NCBI GenBank assembly: GCA_020438105.1
Contig: JAGQVE010000005.1
Location: 89,453 to 153,452, forward strand
Direction: 5' to 3'
Source: Bacteroidales bacterium
Lineage (GTDB): Bacteria; Bacteroidota; Bacteroidia; Bacteroidales; JAADJA01
DNA: 64,000 nucleotides
Shown here: piece by piece, positions 52,711 to 61,601 of the stretch
How the letters are laid out: every line of letters begins with the position of its first letter
Numbering within the stretch: the stretch's first letter is position 1
Program-made: the position numbers and the translations under genes
Notes under the pieces: generated by a model
Seen by the model: only the letters and a program-made list of their open reading frames with translations
What the model was told of the DNA's origin: nothing
Database searches by the model: none

Positions 52711-53645
52711 AACCGCGATTGGGCGCGGATGTCACGCAAACTACGCGAAGAAGGTGCGAAGATCGCGAAGTTTTTTAAGCTTCACCAGCGGACTCACAAA
52801 ACGATAAAGATGAAATTGTTTCTTAGCGAACCTAGCGAAAACCTTTGCGTTCCTTGCGGTTAAAAAACTCCGCAATGATTTTCTTTTAAACCTAAAATGT
52901 CGCCCCTACAGGGCTCATAATTGATTTGTTCTTTATTTCTATAATTATTTCACCCCTACGGGGTTTAATTTTGTAATAAATCTTAATTTTAAGAATAAAA
53001 CTGAGAATTTTAAACCGTGAATGGGCGCGGATGTCACGCAAACTACGCGAAGAAGGCGCGAAGATCGCGAAGTTTTTTAAGCTTCACCAGCGAATTCACA
53101 GAACCATAAAGATGAAGTTGTTTCTTAGCGAACTTAGCGAAAGCCTTTGCGTTCCTTGCGGTTAAAAAACTCCCCAATGATTTTCTTTTAAACCTAAAAT
53201 GTCGCCCCTACAGGGCTCATAATTGATTTGTTCTTTATTTCTATAATTATTTCACCCCTACGGGGTTTTATTTTGTATTAAATCTTAATTCTACGAATAA
53301 AACTGAGAATTTTGAACCGCGAATGGGCGCGGATGTCACACAAACTAAACGAAGAAGGCGCGAAGATCGCGAAGTTTTTTAAGCTTCACCAGCGAATTCA
53401 CAGAACCATAAAGATGAAATTGTTTCTTAACGAACTTAGCGAAAACCTTTGCGCTCCTTGCGGTTAAAAAACTCCCCAATGATTTTCTTTTAAACCTAAA
53501 ATGTCGCCCCTACAGGGCTCATAATTGATTTGTTCTTTATTTCTATAATTATTTCACCCCTACGGGGTTTAATTTTGTATAAAATCTTAATTCAACGAAT
53601 AAAACTGAGAATTTTAAACCGTGAATGGGCGCGGATGTCACGCGA
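52711..53645. repeat. Tandem array of 302-bp repeat units
   Basis: Three near-identical units begin with AACCGYGA at 52711, 53013 and 53315 (spacings 302 and 302). A fourth begins at 53616 after 301 bases and loses similarity after about 30 bases. Each unit has a GCGAAG-rich left part, a TTAGCGAA/CCTTTGCG part, and the pair CCCCTACAGGG and CCCCTACGGGG with 50-base spacing. The units differ by scattered point changes. No coding potential is consistent across units. The 1050-base gap between the kinase and symporter genes is almost entirely this array plus a short palindromic tail. Confidence 0.9.
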
Positions 53646-53722
53646 ATGACGCGCGAATGTTGCTCTGGGTAGTAATTAAAAATCCGCTTAATCAGTGTAA
53701 TCCCTGCCTACCGGCAGACAGG
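53646..53722. repeat. Palindromic tail after the 302-bp array
   Basis: GACGCGCGAATG, AATCCGCTTAATCAGTGTAA and CTGCC/GGCAG in CCTGCCTACCGGCAGACAGG (53703-53722) read like joined fragments of other dispersed intergenic elements. It lies just before the symporter stop codon. Confidence 0.45.
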
Positions 53723-53749
53723 TGTGTTCCAAATATTCTAAGAACTGAA

Positions 53750-55162
53750 TTACACCTTCAGCACCTCCCCTTCCGATTTGGCAATGATGGCTGCTCCACA
53801 GCTATCACTCCACACATTGGTGGCTGTGCGAAACATATCAAGGATCTGATCTACGGCTAAGATAAGCCCCACACCTTCCAGCGGTAATCCAACTGCCGAC
53901 AGGATCACCGTGATCATTACCAGTCCGGCCATGGGTATGGCTGCAGCCCCAATAGATGCAAGCAAAGCTGTTCCCACGATGATGAATTGGTTTACCAGCG
54001 TCATTTCAACGCCGTAAGCCTGGGCAATGAACATAGCCGCAACACACTCATACAAAGCCGTTCCGTCCATATTAATGGTGGCGCCGAGTGGCAGGGTAAA
54101 ACTGCTGATTTTATTGGACACCCCCGAATTTTCCTCTACCGCCGTCATGGTAAGTGGCAGAGTAGCTCCCGATGAAGCGGTGGAAAATGCAGTAAACAAC
54201 GGAGTAGCCATGTTTTTCATGTGTTGGTAGGGTTTGATTTTGCCAATGAATTTAGCAAAAACTGGCAGAGTTATAAAAAAGTGAATGGCCAATGCGGCAA
54301 TTACTGTACCCATGTATAATCCCATGCTGTTGAGCAGTCCCAGCAGGTCGTCCTGATCTGCAACTGTTTTTGAAACAATCCCAAAAATACCAAGTGGGGT
54401 AAATTTAATGACAAACATGGTGATTTTCATCATCACTTCGAAAATGGCATTAAAGGCATTATTGAGGGTTTTCCTGAATTTTGGTTCCACTTTCATGATA
54501 AAAAATCCGAAAAGTATTGCAAAGAAAATGATGGAAAGCATGTCATTTTCTGCAAAAGCTTTAAAGATATTATCAGGAACAATATCGATGATTATGTTTC
54601 GCAGTGAACGCTGTTTTTCAACCAATCCCTCCACCGCAGACTGAAGGTTCAAATCGGTGCCGGTACCTGGTTGAATAACATTAACCAAAAGCAAACCAGT
54701 TATTATCGCTAAAAAACTGGTAGTTATATAAAATGCCAGGGTTTTTAAGCCAAGGCGGCCCAGATTTCCCCCGGACCCAATATTGGTGATACCGGAAATG
54801 AGAGAACTCAGAATAAGCGGAATAATGATCATTTTTAGGGCACGCAAAAAGAGCTCGCCCATCCATGAAACAGCCGAAACTGCTTCATTTTTATAGGCAG
54901 CTATTAAAATGGATGTGCTGTTTGCTTTGTATTGATTTGCTCCAATAGATTCGATGACTGCTGCTTCGAAGGCCTTTTGCGTATGAAACACCTTGTTTTC
55001 GATGCTTTTCAGTTGATCGGTAACTTCCGTACTAACCCCTCTTCGGGTAAAAACTTTAAAAGAGTTTTCCCGAACCTCATATTCCGTAGGAAACAAAATT
55101 CCATAAATGATCGCCAGGATCAAGGCGATTAAAATTTGCCAGTGGAGCTTGAGTTTTTTCAT
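53750..55162 (-). CDS. Dicarboxylate/amino-acid:cation symporter (DAACS family)
   Basis: This 470-residue membrane protein is a GltP/GltPh-type sodium- or proton-coupled transporter. Family motifs are FSTASSGATLPLTMTAVEEN (the serine-rich hairpin 1 tip), GATINMDGTALYECVAAMF (TM7) and LAVDQILDMFRTATNVWSD (TM8). Between the first hydrophobic segment (about 7-25) and the second (about 98-120) there is a loop of about 70 charged residues, much longer than the short loop of GltPh. Glutamate, aspartate or C4-dicarboxylates are likely substrates. It is monocistronic, ending next to the repeat array. Confidence 0.93.
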   Translation of the reverse strand: MKKLKLHWQILIALILAIIYGILFPTEYEVRENSFKVFTRRGVSTEVTDQLKSIENKVFHTQKAFEAAVIESIGANQYKANSTSILIAAYKNEAVSAVSWMGELFLRALKMIIIPLILSSLISGITNIGSGGNLGRLGLKTLAFYITTSFLAIITGLLLVNVIQPGTGTDLNLQSAVEGLVEKQRSLRNIIIDIVPDNIFKAFAENDMLSIIFFAILFGFFIMKVEPKFRKTLNNAFNAIFEVMMKITMFVIKFTPLGIFGIVSKTVADQDDLLGLLNSMGLYMGTVIAALAIHFFITLPVFAKFIGKIKPYQHMKNMATPLFTAFSTASSGATLPLTMTAVEENSGVSNKISSFTLPLGATINMDGTALYECVAAMFIAQAYGVEMTLVNQFIIVGTALLASIGAAAIPMAGLVMITVILSAVGLPLEGVGLILAVDQILDMFRTATNVWSDSCGAAIIAKSEGEVLKV

Positions 55163-55319
55163 TGAATTGAAATATGCTACTAAATTAAGGAATATTGTGG
55201 AGTTGAAAATCAGCTATACTAAAGTATATAACTAAATGGGATCGATGTTAAACAACCAATACACTTTTCTAGTTGTCTTTTCGACGATTATCAATTAATA
55301 TTGCCTAAAATTTACCAGC

Positions 55320-56897
55320 ATGAAGAAGCTAATAACGTTCATATCATTTCTTTTTTTTGTTGGACTTACCATGGCCCAGCATCAAAATGTACAGTTACCG
55401 TATTCCGGTTCCTCCTATGCGCCGGAAGAACCAGCTATTTATGTAAATCCTTATAATACTGATAAACTTGTAGCAGGTGCCAATATCAATAATGTTTATA
55501 TTTCGAATGATGGCGGGTTTACCTGGGATGCGAATGTATTAGTTTCAAATCAAAATGGCGTTTGGGGCGATCCAGTTACAATTGTGGATACAGCGGAAAA
55601 TTACCTCTTTTTCCATCTGGCTTATCCGCCTGCAGGAAATTGGATTGACCGAATTGTTTGCCAAAAATCTACTGATGGTGGTGTTACCTGGAATGATGGT
55701 TCTTACATGGGGCTAAATGGAAACAAAGCACAAGATAAACAATGGGCCGTTATCGATAGGACCAACAATACTATTTATGTCACCTGGACACAATTTGATG
55801 ACTATGGCAGTTCCAGTTCTAATGACAAAAGTATCATCCTGTTTTCAAAATCGACGGATGAAGGCGAAACCTGGAGCCCGGCATTAAAAATCAATGAAGT
55901 GGATGGGGATTGTATCGATAGTGACAATACGGTTGAAGGAGCTGTTCCTGCCGTTGGCCCGAACGGGGAAGTTTATGTTGCCTGGGCCGGCCCGGAAGGA
56001 ATTGTATTCGACCGCTCGCTTGATGGCGGTGATACCTGGCTCGAGGAAGATATTTTTGTGACCGATTTTCCGGGTGGCTGGGATTACGCAATCCCGGGAA
56101 TCAACCGCTGTAATGGCCTACCGATTACTGTTTGTGATTTGAGCGGTGGCCCGAATAATGGAACCATTTACATCAACTGGAGCGATCAAAGTAACGGTGA
56201 AGATGATACCGATGTGTGGGTAGTAAAATCCACAGATGGCGGTGATACCTGGAGTGAGCCAATGCGTGTAAATGATGATCCTCCGGGGAAACAGCAGTTT
56301 TTTACCTGGATGAGCGTTGACCAGATAACAGGATATTTGTGGTTTGTATGGTACGACCGCAGAGAATACGATGATAACAATACCGATGTGTATATGGCCC
56401 TTTCGCAGAATGGCGGTGAAACCTTTATCAATTTTAAAATAAGTGAAAGTCCCTTCCTTCCAAATTCAGGAGTGTTTTTTGGCGATTACAATTGTGTTTC
56501 TTCACATGATAATGTGGTTCGCCCGATCTGGACACGATTGGATGGAAATACGCTTAGAGTATGGACTGCAATAGTCGATACCGATGCGGTTATAAATACA
56601 GATATTACAGAAAACGATCAGTTACCTCTTGCTTCGATAGAGCCAAATTACCCAAATCCATTTGTTGAAAGTACAGCCATTGCGTTTAAGTTGAGGGAAA
56701 GCGGGCGTGTGTCGTTAAAGGTTTATGATTTATTTGGACGGGAAGTTGCCAACCTGATTGATAATGAAGAACGTATTTTTGGCAAATACATCGAAACATT
56801 TGACGCTAGTGAATATAACCTTACAGCGGGGGTGTATTATTTTAAACTTTCGGGTGAAGGGATTAATTTAACCCGTAAGATGACCCTGGTGAAATAG
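55320..56897 (+). CDS. T9SS-secreted Asp-box (sialidase-fold) protein
   Basis: This 525-residue protein has a signal peptide (about 1-20, ending GLTMAQ). Six Asp-box motifs follow: ISNDGGFTWD, STDGGVTWND, STDEGETWSP, SLDGGDTWLE, STDGGDTWSE and SQNGGETFIN, indicating a six-bladed propeller (about 35-425). The C-terminal 90 residues (SIEPNYPNPFVESTAIAFKL, then VSLKVYDLFGREVANL and LTRKMTLVK) form a type A T9SS sorting domain. A sialidase is not claimed, because the catalytic Arg triad and the Tyr/Glu nucleophile were not identified. It lies divergent from the symporter gene. Confidence 0.93.
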   Translation: MKKLITFISFLFFVGLTMAQHQNVQLPYSGSSYAPEEPAIYVNPYNTDKLVAGANINNVYISNDGGFTWDANVLVSNQNGVWGDPVTIVDTAENYLFFHLAYPPAGNWIDRIVCQKSTDGGVTWNDGSYMGLNGNKAQDKQWAVIDRTNNTIYVTWTQFDDYGSSSSNDKSIILFSKSTDEGETWSPALKINEVDGDCIDSDNTVEGAVPAVGPNGEVYVAWAGPEGIVFDRSLDGGDTWLEEDIFVTDFPGGWDYAIPGINRCNGLPITVCDLSGGPNNGTIYINWSDQSNGEDDTDVWVVKSTDGGDTWSEPMRVNDDPPGKQQFFTWMSVDQITGYLWFVWYDRREYDDNNTDVYMALSQNGGETFINFKISESPFLPNSGVFFGDYNCVSSHDNVVRPIWTRLDGNTLRVWTAIVDTDAVINTDITENDQLPLASIEPNYPNPFVESTAIAFKLRESGRVSLKVYDLFGREVANLIDNEERIFGKYIETFDASEYNLTAGVYYFKLSGEGINLTRKMTLVK

Positions 56898-56930
56898 GCA
56901 AAGGCCAAAGATTATTTTCCTCATGATATG

Positions 56931-56996
56931 TCACCCCTATCGGGGTTTAAATTGATTTCTCTATTTTTTCTATAAATATGCCACCCCTACGGGGTT
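56931..56996. repeat. Dispersed CCCCTAnCGGGG pair
   Basis: CACCCCTATCGGGGT (56932-56946) and CACCCCTACGGGGT (56982-56995) are 50 bases apart, the same spacing as the pair inside each 302-bp unit. The interval (ATTGATTT...TTTTCTATAA) is also similar to the array, so this is a dispersed copy. Confidence 0.8.
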
Positions 56997-57040
56997 GGCT
57001 TTAAAAAGCATTTAACATTTACGAAATTAAATTCAGGTAT

Positions 57041-57124
57041 TTTGGCTTTTCAACTTTGCTGATAAGTAAGGGTAGAGAAGGAATAGAGATCCAGCTTTCG
57101 CGGAAAATGACGTTGGTGAAATAA
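57041..57124 (+). pseudogene. Orphan T9SS sorting-tail fragment
   Basis: In one frame 57041-57124 reads to a stop as FGFSTLLISKG followed by REGIEIQLSRKMTLVK. The last eight residues, SRKMTLVK, resemble the TRKMTLVK end of the preceding protein (stop at 56897). The fragment has no start codon or upstream sorting domain. It may be a relic of a duplicated or rearranged T9SS cargo gene, brought next to the CCCCTACGGGG repeat. Confidence 0.5.
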
Positions 57125-57127
57125 ATA

Positions 57128-57415
57128 TCAGATTACCCAAATAAGTAAAATCGCAGCAATGATAATTATCGCCAGTAATCCCAAAATCATCTTTCTCACA
57201 AAACGGTTATCCTGATCGGGGTTAAACAGTAAATGGTTACGGTCTGTAATATGTTCTCCCTTGGATTTGATGTTTTCATCGTAAAACTTATCATGGTGGA
57301 TGTCCTTTATGTCATCAGCTAAACTACGATCAAACATCCCGGTTCGCTTGCCAAAGAGTTTTTTTGGTTTGTTAGGCTTTGTTTTTAAACCCAATCCAAA
57401 TCCGTAATATCCCAT
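57128..57415 (-). CDS. Small single-pass membrane protein of unknown function
   Basis: This 95-residue protein of unknown function has a Gly/Tyr-rich start (MGYYGFGLGLKTKPNKPKK), a polar middle (SLADDIKDIHHDKFYDEN) and a C-terminal membrane segment (about 75-95, LGLLAIIIIAAILLIWVI). The last residue lies in the membrane segment, so it may be tail-anchored. Its start codon directly abuts the stop of the upstream EEP-family gene, so the two are likely co-transcribed. No family was recognised. Confidence 0.75.
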   Translation of the reverse strand: MGYYGFGLGLKTKPNKPKKLFGKRTGMFDRSLADDIKDIHHDKFYDENIKSKGEHITDRNHLLFNPDQDNRFVRKMILGLLAIIIIAAILLIWVI

Positions 57416-58480
57416 TTATATTAGTTTTAAATTAATGATCACAGGCTGATGGTCGCTGTTTTCAAAATCCAGGTCAATGGTTTGAATATTCAATACATCA
57501 ATATTGGGTGAAGTTACAAAATAATCCAAAATGGTGCATTGGGTAGCTTGCAAGTCAAATGGAGTTTTGACATCGCGATTAGTGGGCAGGGATGGATCCC
57601 ATGACCAGGTCCAATCTGGTGGCAGGTAATCTGTTTCGATGGGCCAACCTACACGGCTCGTATATTTTTCCATTTGTGTATTATCAAAACCGGGAGGGTT
57701 CTGGTTCCAGTCGCCTCCGGCAATTACATAATTCCCGGCTTCAAACTCCTGTAACAAATACTCCCTGAGTAGCTTCAACTCGGCCTTTCTGAATTCCTCC
57801 TCATCACCAAATGCAGAGTTATGCACATTAATTACCACCAATTTTTTATCGCTGTTTTCGATGGGAATATGGTTCACAACAAAACATCTTTTTAGGGTAA
57901 ACAATCGTTTGGGCCAGGCATGACTACCAGGGGTAGCCACCCGAATGGCTGTATCGATTTTGTATTTTGAAAAAACCGCCAGTCCTGAAAATACCTTCCC
58001 CATGGGCTCAGAAAACGGAACCGGAACAAAAGCCGATTTATAGTTGACCGCATAATCAGAACCGTATGCAGGTAGTTTCTCTTGCAGAATTTTTAATTCA
58101 TTTGCCTGGTAACTCCGCTTTGATTTAAAATCAACCTCCTGCAAAAGCATAATGTCTACAGAGTCATGATTCGCAAGGAACTCAGAAATGTCCTGGATGT
58201 ATTTTTCCGATTGTTGCTTCGAAGGACGTACTAATTTTCCTCCTTCGTAAAAGAAATCCATCTCTTTGCCTAAACCACCATAACCTATATTCCAGGTTAG
58301 GACTGAGATTTGACCTGAGTCGGGATTCAGTATTTGATTGTTTTCAATGGTAAGTTCTTCCATGGTATCCGGATTAAATTCAGAAAGTGTTCCGTACAAT
58401 AAAACTCCGGCAAAATAAAGCACACCCACAGCCATGATGCAAAGTATGCATGTAATCAGGAGTTTGATCAGTTTCTTCAT
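57416..58480 (-). CDS. Membrane-anchored endonuclease/exonuclease/phosphatase-family hydrolase
   Basis: This protein of 354 residues has an N-terminal membrane segment (about 3-28, IKLLITCILCIMAVGVLYFAG) and an EEP domain. Motifs are SVLTWNIGYGG, IMLLQEVDFKS, VINVHNSAFGDEE, VIAGGDWNQNP and FENSDHQPVIIN, covering the metal and catalytic residues. EEP members include DNases and phospholipid phosphatases, and the substrate is not decided. The ATG at 58480 (MKKLIKLL) is preferred over 58534, because the -7 box at 58501-58508 (minus strand) lies between them. The small membrane-protein gene abuts it downstream. Confidence 0.9.
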   Translation of the reverse strand: MKKLIKLLITCILCIMAVGVLYFAGVLLYGTLSEFNPDTMEELTIENNQILNPDSGQISVLTWNIGYGGLGKEMDFFYEGGKLVRPSKQQSEKYIQDISEFLANHDSVDIMLLQEVDFKSKRSYQANELKILQEKLPAYGSDYAVNYKSAFVPVPFSEPMGKVFSGLAVFSKYKIDTAIRVATPGSHAWPKRLFTLKRCFVVNHIPIENSDKKLVVINVHNSAFGDEEEFRKAELKLLREYLLQEFEAGNYVIAGGDWNQNPPGFDNTQMEKYTSRVGWPIETDYLPPDWTWSWDPSLPTNRDVKTPFDLQATQCTILDYFVTSPNIDVLNIQTIDLDFENSDHQPVIINLKLI

Positions 58481-58500
58481 TGTATTAAAAGATTGAAAAA

Positions 58501-58508
58501 CAAAAATA
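58501..58508 (-). promoter_or_regulatory. Probable -7 box for the EEP-family gene
   Basis: Read on the minus strand, TATTTTTG matches TAnnTTTG and lies 20 bases before the ATG at 58480. It rules against the in-frame ATG at 58534. Confidence 0.45.
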
Positions 58509-58578
58509 GTGAATCCGGATATTAAACCCAACAACTCAAACGGCTTTCAAATTTCTGCTCGAATTGATTGTTATTTCT

Positions 58579-58586
58579 TATTTTTG
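58579..58586 (+). promoter_or_regulatory. Probable -7 box for the GH3-family gene
   Basis: TATTTTTG matches TAnnTTTG and lies 22 bases before the ATG at 58609. It lies downstream of the in-frame ATG at 58564, supporting the later start. Confidence 0.45.
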
Positions 58587-58608
58587 TCACTTATATCAAC
58601 GAATAAAT

Positions 58609-60162
58609 ATGCCAATTTTAGGTTCCATTATAAAGAAAGCTTACGAGCTTCGAAAAATTCCTATCGATCAGAAAAAGCGTAAACAAACGGATGCTTATGA
58701 AACACAACTCAAGGAATTAAAGAAGCTTTTAAAAAAAGCGCAATTTACTGCCTTTGGTGAATATTATGATTTCTCAGAAATTGTTAAAAAGGGAAACCTG
58801 GTGGCTGATTTTCAGAAAAAGGTTCCGCTTTACGATTACAACTCCATGTTTCGTAAGTGGTGGTACCGGGCTTTAAATGGCGAAGCCTTTGTTTCGTGGC
58901 CGGGCCGGGTTAAATATTTTGCACTTACTTCGGGGACGTCAGAAGCTTCGAGTAAGCAAATTCCGGTTACGGGAGATATGATCCGTGCTATCCGGCGGGC
59001 AAGTGTGAGGCAGTTGGTGAGTTCCGTTAATTTTGACTTCCCGATCGAGTTTTATGAAAAAGGGGTGTTGATGATCGGTGGAAGTACCCACCTTCAGTAC
59101 AACGGAACCTATTATGAAGGCGATCTTTCCGGTATTTCGGCAGGAAATATCCCTTTTTGGTTTCAGCATTTTTACAAACCCGGCAAACGAATTTCGCGTG
59201 AGCGCGAATGGTCAACCAAACTGGAGGAGATCATTAAAAATGCACGCGACTGGGATATTGGGATTATTGTTGGTGTTCCCGCATGGATACAGATCATTCT
59301 TGAAAAGATCATTGATCATTATAAACTGAAAACGATCCATGATATTTGGCCCAATCTCTCCATATATGTGCATAGTGGAGTTTCATTCGGCCCGTATGTG
59401 AAAAGTTTTGATCGCTTGTTTGGTAAAAAGGTGATATACCAGGAATCGTACCTGGCAAGTGAAGGATACATTGCATTCCAAAACGGGGTCGACAGACAAG
59501 CAATGCATTTGATCCTGGACAATGGAATCTTCTTTGAATTTGTTCCATTTACGGATTCTAATTTCGATGATGACGGCAATTTAAAGAGTAATCCGCAGGC
59601 TTTAACCATAAAAGATATCGAAGAAAATAAAGAATATGCAATCCTGCTTTCAACCTGCTCGGGAACGTGGCGCTATCTGATAGGTGATGTTATAAAATTT
59701 ACTTCAAAGGAGAAAAGCGAAATTGCTATTACCGGCCGCACCAAGCATTTCCTGAGTATCTGTGGTGAGCATTTATCGCTCGATAATATTTCACGTGCCA
59801 TTGAAATGCTCGAAAATGAATTGAATGTTGAAATAGGTGAATTCACTGTTGCAGGAATACGACATGATGTGATGTTTGCCCATCAATGGTATTTGGGATG
59901 CGACGATGAACTGGATCCGCAAATCGCCCGTGATAAAATTGATGAATACCTTAAAATACTTAATGACGATTATCGGGTAGAACGGATCGAGGCCATTCGC
60001 GATGTATTTGTTGAAATTTTACCAACAAAGGTTTTCTCCGGCTGGATGAAAATGAAAGGAAAAGAAGGGGGAGCTAATAAATTTCCGAGGGTTTTGAAGA
60101 AGGATCTGTTTAATGAGTGGCAACAATATCTTGAAGAATATAAAAAGCAACACGTTATTTAA
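58609..60162 (+). CDS. GH3-family acyl-adenylating enzyme
   Basis: This protein of 517 residues belongs to the GH3 auxin-responsive-promoter family, whose plant members join amino acids to jasmonate or auxin through an acyl-adenylate. The ATP site is FALTSGTSEASSKQIPVTG, followed by YQESYLASEGYIAFQNG and WRYLIGDVIKFT. TGRTKHFLSICGEHLSLDNI is the hinge and lid. The bacterial substrate is unknown. The ATG at 58609 (MPILGSIIKKAYELRK) is preferred over 58564 because of the promoter box at 58579. A LysE-type exporter gene starts three bases after its stop, so the two are co-transcribed. Confidence 0.9.
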   Translation: MPILGSIIKKAYELRKIPIDQKKRKQTDAYETQLKELKKLLKKAQFTAFGEYYDFSEIVKKGNLVADFQKKVPLYDYNSMFRKWWYRALNGEAFVSWPGRVKYFALTSGTSEASSKQIPVTGDMIRAIRRASVRQLVSSVNFDFPIEFYEKGVLMIGGSTHLQYNGTYYEGDLSGISAGNIPFWFQHFYKPGKRISREREWSTKLEEIIKNARDWDIGIIVGVPAWIQIILEKIIDHYKLKTIHDIWPNLSIYVHSGVSFGPYVKSFDRLFGKKVIYQESYLASEGYIAFQNGVDRQAMHLILDNGIFFEFVPFTDSNFDDDGNLKSNPQALTIKDIEENKEYAILLSTCSGTWRYLIGDVIKFTSKEKSEIAITGRTKHFLSICGEHLSLDNISRAIEMLENELNVEIGEFTVAGIRHDVMFAHQWYLGCDDELDPQIARDKIDEYLKILNDDYRVERIEAIRDVFVEILPTKVFSGWMKMKGKEGGANKFPRVLKKDLFNEWQQYLEEYKKQHVI

Positions 60163-60165
60163 AAA

Positions 60166-60843
60166 ATGACACCTTTTTTGCAAGGCGTATTATTGGGTTT
60201 AACATTTGCCGTACTGCTCGGTCCGGCATTTTTTGCGTTGATCCAAACCAGTATTCACCGGGGATTTAAATATGGGGCGTTTTTAGCAGCCGGTATATTT
60301 ATCAGTGATTTGGTGGCTTTGCTTTTAATTTATTTTGGTGCTTCGCAAATTTTAGGTGATGATCCGCGGGAGAATAAATATTTCAGCATTATTGGCGGAA
60401 TAATCCTGGTTATCTTCGGCACCTATACCTTCACCCGGAAGGGAGCAGTTCAGTCGTCAAATAGTGATAGTAATGGAGAGATCAATACGCCGTCACCTTT
60501 TTATGTGTATATTATCAAAGGCTTTTTTCTGAATGCGCTCAATCCCGGCATGTGGTTTTTGTGGATTACTATAGTGGTTTCGATCAGTGCTAACTTTGGC
60601 GTTAATAACAGGGCCATCATGTTTTTTTTGCTGGGAACACTCACTACTATTTTTGCCACGGACATTGCAAAATGTTTTGTATCAAATCAGATCAAACGAT
60701 TTGTAAATGCTAATGTAATGACCTTGATGAACCGAATTGTAGGAATTGTCCTGATAGGATTTGGAACCTACCTGGTGATCAACGTTTATGTTGATATGGA
60801 GCGCCTGCTTTACTTTTATAAAGATATTTTTCCTCCGGATTAA
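60166..60843 (+). CDS. LysE/RhtB-family exporter
   Basis: This 225-residue protein has about six membrane segments. It begins FLQGVLLGLTFAVLLGPAFFALIQTSIHRG, the typical LysE/RhtB start. It has a conserved ALNPGMWFLW segment (about 125-134), the NPG motif of the family. Known members export amino acids. The gene lies three bases behind the GH3-family gene and its stop overlaps the opposite PorT-like gene by four bases. A role in exporting an acyl-amino acid or amino acid is an inference from that pairing. Confidence 0.9.
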   Translation: MTPFLQGVLLGLTFAVLLGPAFFALIQTSIHRGFKYGAFLAAGIFISDLVALLLIYFGASQILGDDPRENKYFSIIGGIILVIFGTYTFTRKGAVQSSNSDSNGEINTPSPFYVYIIKGFFLNALNPGMWFLWITIVVSISANFGVNNRAIMFFLLGTLTTIFATDIAKCFVSNQIKRFVNANVMTLMNRIVGIVLIGFGTYLVINVYVDMERLLYFYKDIFPPD

Positions 60844-61601
60844 AAGCTACGTTGATTGTAGCTTTCCACATCAACTTTATAATTTATGCTGATGTAAATT
60901 CCTCCCCAAACATTGTGGCTGGGGCTGTATTCATTATCTATATCCTTGATGCGGTAGGCAGCAGCATTAATATCTGTAAAGCCGTAGTTCATCCTGAAAC
61001 CGGCACTTAATAGCCATTGTTTTGATAAATGGAAATCAGCTCCAACATCCAGGGCAACACTATAGTCTATTTTTTCAAAACGGTCGGTAATATCATTGGC
61101 ATCGGTAATAAATGTGTTTCCATCCAGGTCGGTGGCCTCTGATCCCAGTTTTGCTCCATTGCGCAAATACTCCTGTTCTGCGCTAAGCAACATTCCAAGT
61201 TGAGGACCTACCATAAAACGGAAGCGTGTTTCCTGTTCGCCAAAGGCATATTTAAAGAATAACGGAAAGTTCATATAGGCCAGGCTGATATCGCGATCAA
61301 CCTCATATTTGATCCCATCCAGATTTTGTTTGTCATTGTACTTTTGACCCTGGATTGAATATTGAACTTCAGTCATTATTCCGGCATGACCATCGAAACT
61401 ATAGCCTAAGTTAAAGCTTGCAGCATAACCAAATTTTGGAGCATATTCAACTTCAGGTTCACCGTAAAAATTCTGGTTCATAATAAGTACTCCCGTAAAG
61501 GCTCCGCCTGCGCCAATCATCAGTTCTTTACCCTTTTGGGCAAATGTGTTTGATATCTGGAAAGTCAGTAAAACAAGCAGTAATTTGATAATATTTTTCA
61601 T
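60840..61601 (-). CDS. PorT-family outer-membrane beta-barrel protein
   Basis: This 253-residue protein has a signal peptide (about 1-21, ending SNTFAQ). An eight-to-ten-stranded barrel begins KELMIGAGGAFTGVLIM and includes MTEVQYSIQGQKYND, LAYMNFPLFFKYAFG and FMVGPQLGMLLSAEQ. The repeats of aromatic-ended strands and the final VWGGIYISINYKVDVESY fit the PorT/OmpW-like group of Bacteroidota. The function is unknown, and T9SS PorT itself is only one member. It is monocistronic, converging on the LysE-type gene. Confidence 0.88.
   Translation of the reverse strand: MKNIIKLLLVLLTFQISNTFAQKGKELMIGAGGAFTGVLIMNQNFYGEPEVEYAPKFGYAASFNLGYSFDGHAGIMTEVQYSIQGQKYNDKQNLDGIKYEVDRDISLAYMNFPLFFKYAFGEQETRFRFMVGPQLGMLLSAEQEYLRNGAKLGSEATDLDGNTFITDANDITDRFEKIDYSVALDVGADFHLSKQWLLSAGFRMNYGFTDINAAAYRIKDIDNEYSPSHNVWGGIYISINYKVDVESYNQRSF

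Noticed and set aside
52711..53645. CRISPR array
   Set aside because: The units are 302 bp with no short-repeat/unique-spacer pattern, and no cas gene is present.
55320..56897. Functional sialidase
   Set aside because: Asp-box motifs show only a propeller fold. The arginine triad and the catalytic Tyr/Glu pair were not identified.
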